Translations under genes and position numbers: made by a program
Assembly (NCBI GenBank): GCA_027482985.1
Contig: JAIXVO010000830.1
Span: 1 to 5,705, forward strand
Source of the DNA: Cyanobacteriota bacterium
GTDB lineage: Bacteria > Cyanobacteriota > Cyanobacteriia > Leptolyngbyales > Leptolyngbyaceae
Length of the DNA: 5,705 bases
Reading direction: 5' to 3'
Shown here: one piece after another, positions 1 through 5,695 of the stretch
Numbering within the stretch: the stretch's first letter is position 1
How the letters are laid out: each line of letters starts with the position of its first letter
Notes under the pieces: model-generated
The model's database searches: none
The model's input: the letters and a program-made list of their open reading frames with translations, nothing else
What the model was told of the DNA's origin: nothing

Positions 1-7
1 ACCTCAA

Positions 8-247
8 CTACCAGGTGGGATCAGAAAAGAGGTGAATCGTCATTTCGGGGTTGCCAGCGGGGACGGTGCTGATGCAGCTGCAAATGGTTCTGCCGTCAGC
101 CAATTCGACTTCGCAGGCGTGGCAAGATCCCATTAAGCAACCAGTGGGAATGGAAACTCCGGCGCGACTGGCGACTTGCAACAGTGGCTCTCCCGGTTCT
201 GCTGCAATCGTCACGTTATCCGGCATGAATTGCACTTGCACGGTCAT
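8..247 (-). CDS. Compact plant-type [2Fe-2S] ferredoxin-like protein, 79 aa
   Basis: This is a small iron-sulfur protein expected to carry one [2Fe-2S] cluster and to transfer electrons in the cytoplasm; no partner can be named. The cluster loop is visible as Cys37-x4-Cys42-x2-Cys45 in the motif GCLMGSCHACEVEL. The fourth ligand is probably Cys58 in the segment CSCISTVP, which resembles the TCVAYP segment of plant-type ferredoxins; Cys56 is the alternative. Ordinary plant-type ferredoxins are about 95-100 residues with some 29 residues between the third and fourth cysteines. Here there are only 10 or 12, so the fold is shortened after the cluster loop. The ORF runs from an ATG to a TAG inside the window and appears complete. 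No strong Shine-Dalgarno sequence lies just upstream. It is the last of four co-directional genes but is 306 bp from its upstream neighbour, so it probably has its own promoter. The family call is solid; the physiological role is unknown. Confidence 0.85.
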   Translation of the reverse strand: MTVQVQFMPDNVTIAAEPGEPLLQVASRAGVSIPTGCLMGSCHACEVELADGRTICSCISTVPAGNPEMTIHLFSDPTW

Positions 248-553
248 AGGCGATCGTCGTAACTAATGGTTAAGGGGGATTCTAAAGAATGTCTAAACGG
301 GGCAGGGTTTCCCAGAATTTCCCCTTACTGTATGAATCAAGGACAAACGGGTACGTTGCACCGAAAGGGTTAGGGATTAAGCGCACTAAACTTCTAGTTG
401 CGCTTATTTTCATTTTTAAAGCCGCCTTTACAGTTTACGCTACAAATTTGCTGGGTGGCGGCGGGTTTTGGTCAAAATTTGCAGATGGGCTAAGGAATCG
501 CTTTAAGAGATCCCCCAGCCCGACTAGATCGCAGGTTCGGCTCCTGCTTGCCA
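248..553. other. Intergenic region upstream of the ferredoxin gene, no credible protein gene
   Basis: This 306-bp stretch should hold the promoter of the ferredoxin gene and the 3' end of the transcript of the 574-residue protein, both read on the minus strand. I could not identify a convincing -35/-10 pair. Structures visible are the dyad ATTCTAAAGAAT at 279-290, a plus-strand terminator-like hairpin at 378-417 (separate entry), and a GCCGCC/GGCGGC pair at 421-426 and 457-462. Read on the minus strand, that pair is followed by TTTAAAAAT and could be a weak terminator with a 30-nt loop. There is also a short hairpin at 531-547, seven bases past the stop codon of the upstream gene. A plus-strand reading frame at 289-612 crosses the terminator-like hairpin, lacks a Shine-Dalgarno sequence and resembles no family I know, so I do not call it. 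Confidence 0.6.
378..417 (+). terminator. Candidate rho-independent terminator on the plus strand
   Basis: An 8-bp stem, TAAGCGCA (378-385) with TGCGCTTA (399-406), can be extended by a CTA/TAG inner stem next to one bulged base. It is followed on the plus strand by TTTTCATTTTT (407-417). This is the usual shape of an intrinsic terminator. On the minus strand the hairpin is not followed by a T tract, so it should act only on plus-strand transcripts. No plus-strand gene is recognised before it, which is odd and is treated as a finding. Confidence 0.5.
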
Positions 554-2278
554 TTATTTCGTCATGGTCGGCACTGCGGTGGTGGTGGCGACTGGAATTG
601 CAGTGGGTGTAGTCACGGGCGCGATCGCTGCTGGTGCCATCTCCTCCACCGTTGCCGTGTCCAGTTCCGGATCATCCAGGGATGCCGCTGGGACTTGTTC
701 GGGCGGCAGTTGGCGTAACCCCGTTAAGCCGGGAAAGACGCGGCTGGGGAGGCCAATGACTTGATAAGCCGCCACCACCTGACCCCGCTTTTTCAGCTTG
801 CGGCCTCGAACTGCGGTGCGATCGACCACTAGAATGCGATCGCCCTGGCGCTCAATCACGACTTCTGTCGCCCCACCACGAGGCGTATAGATGTAGTACA
901 CAAAGTTGCGACTATAGCCCTGATTATCATCGTCGTCGTCGTCTTCGCGCGATCGCTCAATCAGAAAACTGCGGTAACCAGGGAAGATGTTGATCGAGGT
1001 GGTGTTGAAGACTGTTGTAGTGAACACGGCGCTGGTTGTGGTCGTGGTCGTCGTGGTGCTGCCACCAGCAGGGAGCGGTGGGCTGGAGACGAAGGGCGTA
1101 CCGGTTGTGGTGATGGTTTCAACGCCCACGACGGGCACTGTAAACCGGAAGGTGGGGTTGCGGAAATCGATGTTGTCGCGGGTGTCATTCACCACGAACG
1201 AGACATTGCCCCCACTCCGCCCTTCAAAGCGGCGATCGTTTTGCTCAAACCGGAATTGGGTATCCCGACGAGCCGTTCCTGTAAACGCGAAGGAGTTGGC
1301 TCCCGTCACCCCAAAAAAGCCAGGACCTTCGCCTTGAATCCGATAATCCACGGTTTGCCCAGGGGCGACTGTATTCAGATTTAAGCTATCTCGCCGAATT
1401 TCAAACGGCCCTGTCAGGGTGATATCGAGGGTGCCCGATCCCGTAATCTTGAATTCCCGCGTGCCTGGTGTGCCGACACTCTGCACCTGAAAATCGTTGA
1501 CGGTGCCTTCAAAGTTCAACTCGTTGCGACCAGTGCGCGGGTCAGCCCCAAAAGATGCGTCTGTCACGCGAGCATTATTGCCCCGAAAGTCAAACTTGAC
1601 GCGGCGTTCTAACAGCAACGGCACCAAAATCACCTCGCCCGTCGCCGGACGCAGTTGCAAATCGGAAGGCAGACCGATGAAATCCCCGGTTAAGTTGGCG
1701 GCAAAGGGACCCGTTTCCAGAATCCCGAAGCGCGAGGTAAAGGCACTGCTGGAAGTATCCGACAGGCGCACATTCACCCCAGGCAAAAACAAGAGCGGCG
1801 CGGTGCCTGCCTGTTGCGGATTAATTAAACTTCCCGGATCGGTAAACACTGGGTTAAAAGCCGTCAGTGTGAAATTCAACGCCGTCGGGATGTTTTGGAA
1901 GAAGACGGGCGATCCCAGGCGGTTGAAGGCGACCCCGGATAAGGCTCCTTCCAAGCGTCCCGTATCGCCACTATCAGGACGGCTATTGGCATTGACATCC
2001 GTGAAGCGGGCGGCGCTGGGCAGAAAGCGGGAGGTGGTGGTGGAGCCGTTGGGGGTATCGATGCGTAAGGTTTGAATGGCGGTGTCAAATAAAACGGGGG
2101 TGCCATTCCGCAGTAGGGGTTGAGCGGGGCTGGTGGGGACGTTGGTGGGCGTGAAGAAGGCGGCATCCCCAGTCACCTGGCCGCCAGTAATGGGGATATC
2201 GGCGTGGGCGGCGGTGGTCAGGGTCAGGCTACTGGCTAGCAGCCCTAAACCAATGACAAGCCGAGTGGGTTGAATCAT
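554..2278 (-). CDS. Secreted protein of unknown function, 574 aa, with Thr and Asp runs
   Basis: I do not recognise a named family. Residues 1-26 form a signal peptide with a hydrophobic core (LVIGLGLLASSLTL) and a probable cleavage site AHA|DIP, so the protein is exported. Residues 27 to about 400 are rich in short alternating hydrophobic/polar stretches with many Thr, Gly, Asn and Phe, which suggests beta structure. At 94-105 lies DVNANSRPDSGD, a good match to the calcium-binding loop of dockerin or EF-hand type. A linker of eight Thr (408-415) leads to a basic/acidic patch with six Asp (446-451). After it comes a compact stretch of about 65 residues (YYIYTPRGG, then EVVIERQGDRILVVDR and a GRKLKKRG basic patch), and then a Pro/Thr/Ala-rich tail to the end. 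The start is supported by AGAGGA eight bases before the ATG. It follows the porin gene with a 238-bp gap, so shared transcription is not evident. Coding is well supported by length and by the signal peptide in frame. Confidence 0.85.
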   Translation of the reverse strand: MIQPTRLVIGLGLLASSLTLTTAAHADIPITGGQVTGDAAFFTPTNVPTSPAQPLLRNGTPVLFDTAIQTLRIDTPNGSTTTSRFLPSAARFTDVNANSRPDSGDTGRLEGALSGVAFNRLGSPVFFQNIPTALNFTLTAFNPVFTDPGSLINPQQAGTAPLLFLPGVNVRLSDTSSSAFTSRFGILETGPFAANLTGDFIGLPSDLQLRPATGEVILVPLLLERRVKFDFRGNNARVTDASFGADPRTGRNELNFEGTVNDFQVQSVGTPGTREFKITGSGTLDITLTGPFEIRRDSLNLNTVAPGQTVDYRIQGEGPGFFGVTGANSFAFTGTARRDTQFRFEQNDRRFEGRSGGNVSFVVNDTRDNIDFRNPTFRFTVPVVGVETITTTGTPFVSSPPLPAGGSTTTTTTTTSAVFTTTVFNTTSINIFPGYRSFLIERSREDDDDDDNQGYSRNFVYYIYTPRGGATEVVIERQGDRILVVDRTAVRGRKLKKRGQVVAAYQVIGLPSRVFPGLTGLRQLPPEQVPAASLDDPELDTATVEEMAPAAIAPVTTPTAIPVATTTAVPTMTK

Positions 2279-2516
2279 CCTGGTAATCCTCTCTCAAGAC
2301 AGTGAATGAACGGGATTCGATCCGTGCAAATGACACAAAGTTGAGTCGTCAGAAGGCCGGACGGCTGAAAAAGTTCCCACGATCGCGAACAGTTCATCCA
2401 GTCCTCACATTTTTTCTAAGTTCAGTGAGTAGCGCGACTTTGGGCTTCCTGATCAACAAAATGCCCCGATTGCGGGTAAAATCCTACCCGTTATAGCCAC
2501 AGTGCTAACTGGCACA
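2279..2516. other. Intergenic region between the porin and secreted-protein genes
   Basis: This 238-bp gap separates two minus-strand genes. It should contain the 3' end of the porin transcript and the promoter of the secreted-protein gene. The Shine-Dalgarno sequence of the latter (AGAGGA on the minus strand, near 2287-2292) is clear. A hairpin 27 bases past the porin stop codon is listed separately. I saw no convincing -35/-10 pair. The plus-strand frame at 2302-2496 has no ribosome binding site and no family resemblance and is rejected. Confidence 0.6.
2473..2490 (-). terminator. Possible weak terminator after the porin gene
   Basis: A 6-bp inverted repeat, CGGGTA (2473-2478) and TACCCG (2485-2490), has a 6-nt loop and lies 27 bases past the porin stop codon. 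On the minus strand the downstream sequence is CAATCGGGGCATTTTGTTG, so the T tract is late and interrupted. The position suits a transcript end, but the weak T tract makes this tentative. Confidence 0.35.
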
Positions 2517-4229
2517 TTAGAACGAGAAGGTAGTACGGAGCACCCCGATCGCGATCGTGTCATTATTCGCATTGTTGTTGGGATTGAAAATCACAATCAC
2601 CCCCGGCGTGACGCTGATGTTGTCACTGACTCGATAGCGATAAAAGGCTTCCACATGGGTCGTGCGGTTGGGCTGTCCACCTGGTCCCGCTGCAAACACA
2701 TTCCCATTGCTAGCAAAATCCGGCACGTTGCGTCCCAGCGGCAGATCACTCTGGAAAATCGCGGGAGGTTGACCCACGTAGATGCTGCCCAAATGTCCTG
2801 CCCCAAATAAATCGGGGAAGTTGAGGAAGGCCATCCAGTTGATTGTTTTAACGTTGCCGCCAAAGCCTTTCAACTCGGAGTTGGTGTAGCCTGCCCAACC
2901 GCCCAGCGTGAGCCGAGAACTGAGCCGCCAGGAAATGGTGCCCCCGATCGCATTGGTTTGAATCGGTGCCCGGACAAATGGCGAGATCGCGGTCGGTAAC
3001 GCCACCTGATCGTCCCCTGTGCCCGTCCCCAGGAAGCCAGAGGGCGAGTAGGAATTGGCATAGCTGAAGGCCAAATCGAGGGTATCGGTGGGGGCGATCG
3101 TCAGTTGTGCGCCGACGGTGGTGCCGCCATTTTGCCCGCCGAACAACCCGCCATTGCCTGGATCTTCGGGACGGTTGGCAAAATAGACCCCCTGCAACGA
3201 GAAGCGAGGCCCAATTTGCCAATCAAACCCGACCCCGGCATTATTGCCGCTACCACCGCTCGAACCCAGGTTTAACACCGGATTCCGCTGGGCGAAGAAC
3301 GAGAGTGGCCCCTGCCCCGCACTTTCAATCCGGTTGGAGCCGCGAAACACGTTAACCATGTTCACGCCTTTCGCCCCCACAATGACGGCAAAGTTGCTGC
3401 CAAATAGATGGCGGAACGTCAGGTCACTGAGTTGCAAGGAGCCGCCCGTGTCGCCTTCGTAGCCCAACAGCACGTTGTTGGTGAGCAACTGGGAGTAACT
3501 TCGGCCTGTGCCGGCTTGCAGCCCTGTAAACAACAGACTGCGATCGCTCAACGCCGTAAACAGGCTGAGTTGGGCATTGGTGATGACATTGATTTGATCC
3601 GAGTTGTCGTTAAACCCAAAGCCTGCCAGTTGAATATCGGGACTGTTGCGCCCCTGCACGCCCATCACCACCTGCCCAAATAATTTGGTGGTCGTGGAAA
3701 ATTGTTGTTTTTCCAGGGTGGCCGATCGCACCTCCAGCGCTTCGACTCGACCTCGGAGTGCCGCCAGTTCCGGGGCAAACTCCTCCACCATGCGCTTTAA
3801 TTTGTCCAGGTCTTCCTTGCGGGCAAAATCGGCAGTGCTGGCAGCGAGCAATTCTTGAATTTTGTCGAGACAGGCATTCAACCCCGCCGCAAATTCATAG
3901 CGACTGAGGGCACGATTGCCGCGAAAGGTTTTGTCGGGATAGCCCACAATGCAGCCATATCGCTCCACTAGCGATTGCAAGGCTTGAAACGCCCAATCGG
4001 TCGGCTTCACGTCGGTCAATTGGGATACCGAGGTGACTTGATCCAGGCTGGATATAGTTGGAACGGTGGCATCCAGTTCGGCTACCGTCTGGATTTCGGC
4101 CAACGGTGTTGACTCCAGTTGCGGTTCCGCCGCCTGAGCGCGATCGCCCTCCAGCATCGCCATAAAAAAGCCCAGTCCGGCGATCGCCAGCACTGGGGAC
4201 AGTTTTGCCAAAATCAAAAAATTGCGCAT
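2517..4229 (-). CDS. SLH-domain outer-membrane porin (cyanobacterial OprB-like / iron-uptake porin family), 570 aa
   Basis: This is an outer-membrane channel for small solutes or ions; in this family the SLH domain is thought to hold the barrel to the peptidoglycan-linked polymer. The order of parts is classic. A signal peptide covers residues 1-33 (cleavage near AQA|AEP). An SLH domain covers about 70-124 (LTDVKPTDWAFQAL, then IVGYPDKTFRGNRALSRYEFAAGL) and has the paired Cys93 and Cys120 that I recall from this family. A charged coiled coil spans about 134-176, and a beta-barrel about 180-570 ends in a terminal Phe (RTTFSF), the usual signal for outer-membrane assembly. The reading frame extends upstream to an ATG at 4277. 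I chose the ATG at 4229 because AGGAGAAG lies seven bases before it and because the signal peptide then begins normally (MRNFLILAKLSPVL). Length is typical for the family. The substrate cannot be told from sequence; SomA/SomB-type general porin and iron-uptake porin labels are both used for such proteins. Confidence 0.93.
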   Translation of the reverse strand: MRNFLILAKLSPVLAIAGLGFFMAMLEGDRAQAAEPQLESTPLAEIQTVAELDATVPTISSLDQVTSVSQLTDVKPTDWAFQALQSLVERYGCIVGYPDKTFRGNRALSRYEFAAGLNACLDKIQELLAASTADFARKEDLDKLKRMVEEFAPELAALRGRVEALEVRSATLEKQQFSTTTKLFGQVVMGVQGRNSPDIQLAGFGFNDNSDQINVITNAQLSLFTALSDRSLLFTGLQAGTGRSYSQLLTNNVLLGYEGDTGGSLQLSDLTFRHLFGSNFAVIVGAKGVNMVNVFRGSNRIESAGQGPLSFFAQRNPVLNLGSSGGSGNNAGVGFDWQIGPRFSLQGVYFANRPEDPGNGGLFGGQNGGTTVGAQLTIAPTDTLDLAFSYANSYSPSGFLGTGTGDDQVALPTAISPFVRAPIQTNAIGGTISWRLSSRLTLGGWAGYTNSELKGFGGNVKTINWMAFLNFPDLFGAGHLGSIYVGQPPAIFQSDLPLGRNVPDFASNGNVFAAGPGGQPNRTTHVEAFYRYRVSDNISVTPGVIVIFNPNNNANNDTIAIGVLRTTFSF

Positions 4230-4234
4230 TAAAT

Positions 4235-4242
4235 CTTCTCCT
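4235..4242 (-). promoter_or_regulatory. Shine-Dalgarno sequence that fixes the porin start
   Basis: AGGAGAAG is read on the minus strand, with ATTTA and two further bases at most before the ATG at 4229. The longer frame starting at 4277 would place 16 polar residues before the signal peptide and has no comparable ribosome binding site, so the 4229 start is preferred. Confidence 0.75.
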
Positions 4243-4269
4243 GCTCTATCCGAATATTGGCTGAGCACC

Positions 4270-4284
4270 CAGATCACAGATCTG
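4270..4284. repeat. Short perfect dyad in the porin leader or promoter region
   Basis: CAGATCACAGATCTG has arms of six bases (CAGATC and GATCTG) around a 3-nt centre and lies 41 bases upstream of the porin start codon. It could be an operator or a small hairpin in the mRNA leader. On the minus strand it contains TGTGATCTG, which resembles one half of a CRP-family site, but the matching second half is absent. Confidence 0.4.
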
Positions 4285-4297
4285 ACACACCAGCCTC

Positions 4298-4326
4298 ATG
4301 ATGCAGAGTCCTCACCCTTTCGACAA
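4298..4326 (-). promoter_or_regulatory. Weak sigma-70-type promoter candidate for the porin gene
   Basis: On the minus strand, TTGTCG (4326-4321) and CATCAT (4303-4298) are separated by 17 bases. Each box matches the consensus at four of six positions. The start point would be near 4291, placing the CAGATC/GATCTG dyad at the beginning of the transcript. The spacing is ideal but the boxes are poor, so this is only a candidate. Confidence 0.25.
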
Positions 4327-4372
4327 CAGGGAAATTGCGTAGTTTTTTGTTGTTAGATAAATTATTGAGTGG

Positions 4373-5164
4373 CTAGCGCCCGTTGGACAACCCGCGATCG
4401 CTCACTGCCAATCGTTGCGAATGACTGGGACTAATGGGCTGACGGCGATTCGCGGCAAAATCATTTCCCGGCGTTTTCGGGGTCAAACTTTCGAGATTCA
4501 GGCGATACCCCACATTCCGCACAGTTTGAATCAAATTGGGCTGACGGGGATCTGTTTCAACTTTCTTCCGCAACGACAAAATATGGGTATCCACCGTGCG
4601 CGGATTATCAATCTCATCAGGCCAGGCGCGTTGCAGCAACTCCGACCGACTTAAGGGCATCCCACCCGCTTGCGCCAGCACATACAGCAAACTGAATTCC
4701 TGGGGTGTAAGTTCAATCAAATCGCCCTTAAAGCGCACCCGCCGATGCACCAGATCAATTTGTAAGTCCCCGCAATCCAGGGCAGCGGGGGGCAGCATGG
4801 CAACCCGGCGGCGGGTTAACGCCTCCACCCGCGCCAAAAATTCCTGCATCCCAAAGGGTTTGGTCAAGTAATCATCGGCTCCGGCTCGCAGCCCTTCCAC
4901 GATGTCCGCTTCGGTATTGCGAGCCGACAACATCAGAATCAGGGTCTGCTGTTGCCGCAGCCAACGACAAAACTCAATCCCATCTCCATCCGGCAGTTCC
5001 GAATCCAGGATAATGAGAGAGGGCTGACGATGATGGAACACATCCCGCGCTTGATGTAAGTCCGCCGACTGGTAGACTGTATATCCAGCTTGTTGCAGAT
5101 GCCAACCGAGTAGCGATCGCAAATGGGGGTTCCCTTCAATAATCTGAATACAAAAAGCTCCCAC
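4373..5164 (-). CDS. nblR: NblR-like OmpR/PhoB-family response regulator, 263 aa
   Basis: This is a DNA-binding regulator with an N-terminal receiver (about 4-117) and a C-terminal winged helix (about 129-223, ELTPQEFSLLYVLAQ to TVRNVGYRL). The receiver has the phospho-acceptor Asp54 (LIILDSELPDGDG), Ser80 (LMLSARN), Tyr99 and Lys102 (YLTKPF). The acidic pair that binds Mg2+ is reduced to Glu10 followed by Gly11 (IIEGNPHLRSLL). A weakened Mg2+ site is a known trait of NblR, the regulator required for phycobilisome degradation and survival under nutrient and high-light stress, and it is described as able to work without phosphorylation. The start is GTG, with GAAGGAAG ten bases upstream. An NtcA-type promoter precedes it. 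A tail of about 40 residues rich in Ser, Arg and Pro follows the winged helix. No histidine kinase lies next to it, so it is an orphan here. The regulator family is certain; the name nblR rests on recalled similarity, the receiver pocket and the promoter, and another orphan OmpR-type regulator remains possible. Confidence 0.8.
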   Translation of the reverse strand: MGAFCIQIIEGNPHLRSLLGWHLQQAGYTVYQSADLHQARDVFHHRQPSLIILDSELPDGDGIEFCRWLRQQQTLILMLSARNTEADIVEGLRAGADDYLTKPFGMQEFLARVEALTRRRVAMLPPAALDCGDLQIDLVHRRVRFKGDLIELTPQEFSLLYVLAQAGGMPLSRSELLQRAWPDEIDNPRTVDTHILSLRKKVETDPRQPNLIQTVRNVGYRLNLESLTPKTPGNDFAANRRQPISPSHSQRLAVSDRGLSNGR

Positions 5165-5197
5165 AGAGGCTCGACTTCCTTCGGATTTGTGCCTATC

Positions 5198-5239
5198 AAT
5201 CTAACAAAGCCTCAGTGTCGAGTTTGTAATGAGTGTTAC
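5198..5239 (-). promoter_or_regulatory. NtcA-activated promoter of the nblR-like gene
   Basis: GTAATGAGTGTTAC (5226-5239) is a perfect GTA-N8-TAC NtcA box. On the minus strand, exactly 22 bases separate it from TAGATT (5203-5198), which fits the TA-N3-T form of the -10 element. This is the standard layout of class II NtcA-activated promoters, with the box centred at -41.5. The predicted transcript start is near 5191, giving a leader of roughly 27 bases that contains the Shine-Dalgarno GAAGGAAG (5182-5175). The plus-strand direction shows no TA-N3-T element at a suitable distance, so the box is oriented toward the regulator and not toward the small gene at 5447. Confidence 0.7.
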
Positions 5240-5345
5240 GCTAGCCGCGATCTCTATCTTTCAGTCGGCTGATATGAAGTTCATCCTTACAAAAAGCGAT
5301 AAAAACACAAGATCAGCCTTTATTAAAGTTAAAATAAGGTTATTG

Positions 5346-5396
5346 CAGTAATAATTTGCCGGAGCCATCTTGTAAATTATTGAATAAAGATTACTG
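5346..5396. repeat. Nested inverted repeats upstream of the small plus-strand gene
   Basis: An inner pair, AATAATTT (5350-5357) and AAATTATT (5374-5381), flanks a 16-nt spacer. An overlapping outer pair, CAGTAAT (5346-5352) and ATTACTG (5390-5396), surrounds it. The left arms overlap while the right arms are separate, so the two pairings compete in part. The element sits 51 bases before the ATG at 5447, in an AT-rich stretch suited to a promoter or leader. No reliable -35/-10 pair was found there; TAAAAT at 5330-5335 is the best -10-like word. Confidence 0.4.
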
Positions 5397-5446
5397 TGCA
5401 TTGCATCAGCCATCGGTTTCGCATTCTCTAGCTTCTCTCGGAACTT

Positions 5447-5695
5447 ATGTTGCAGGACACCTTAACCATCCGCTTTTACCAACGCTTGTCTGATGCCCTG
5501 GTCGATCTCTGGAACCGGGGTTATCGCTTCGATGACTTGCGGATGTATATTGACGGCTATCTCGCTGCCCTTCGGCACGCCAATAGCCTGGAACCGTATC
5601 TCATCCACCGTTTAGAAGAAGAAATTACCCGTTACCTCTACGATGTCTCCAATTTCGAAAAAACTCAAACCGAACCGGAACGAGACTACCGTTAA
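5447..5695 (+). CDS. Small conserved cyanobacterial protein, 82 aa (possibly DUF6761)
   Basis: This is a short, mostly helical soluble protein without a signal peptide, membrane segment or cysteine cluster. The segment from about residue 8 to 70 is dense in aromatic and charged residues (FYQRLSDALVDLWNRGYRFDDLRMYIDGYLAAL, split here for description, then PYLIHRLEEEITRYLYD). It has the look of a two- or three-helix bundle. I recall very similar short proteins across cyanobacteria, and I believe they carry the label DUF6761, but I cannot check this here. Function is unknown. The last dozen residues are polar and probably disordered. The start ATG has only a weak GGA six bases upstream. The gene is divergent from the nblR-like regulator, across a shared 282-bp region, and ends with TAA ten bases before the window edge. 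Confidence 0.8.
   Translation: MLQDTLTIRFYQRLSDALVDLWNRGYRFDDLRMYIDGYLAALRHANSLEPYLIHRLEEEITRYLYDVSNFEKTQTEPERDYR

Larger units (their letters stand above)
621..5120. repeat. HIP1 octamers (GCGATCGC), eight perfect copies
   Basis: Perfect HIP1 palindromes start at 621, 836, 949, 3540, 4140, 4180, 4394 and 5113. They all lie inside coding regions. HIP1 is a hallmark of many cyanobacterial genomes; in a random sequence of this length about 0.1 copies would be expected. A related 12-base palindrome, CGATCGCGATCG, is at 2546-2557. These sites support the cyanobacterial origin but do not identify a local function. Confidence 0.9.

Noticed and set aside
531..547. Hairpin GCAGG-TTCGGCT-CCTGC resembling a tRNA T arm
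   Set aside because: No matching acceptor, anticodon or D arm can be found upstream, and the highly conserved A58 of the T loop is a G. It may be a 3'-end hairpin of the neighbouring gene, but no T tract follows on the minus strand.
289..612. Plus-strand reading frame of 107 codons
   Set aside because: It runs through a terminator-like hairpin, overlaps the 3' end of a well-supported minus-strand gene, has no Shine-Dalgarno sequence and resembles no known family.
1497..2075. Plus-strand frame of 192 codons antisense to the secreted-protein gene
   Set aside because: It is a shadow of the real minus-strand gene, with basic, low-complexity composition and no ribosome binding site.
4230..4277. 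Upstream ATG extending the porin by 16 residues
   Set aside because: The strong AGGAGAAG lies inside this stretch and is correctly spaced for the ATG at 4229; the extension would bury the signal peptide.
4265..4284. CRP-type site suggested by TGTGATCTG on the minus strand
   Set aside because: The complementary TCACA half is missing at the required spacing.
5285..5310. Possible HLR1 (RpaB) site suggested by CTTACAAAAAGCG followed by AAAAACA
   Set aside because: Only one TTACA half is present; the second half of the direct repeat does not match.
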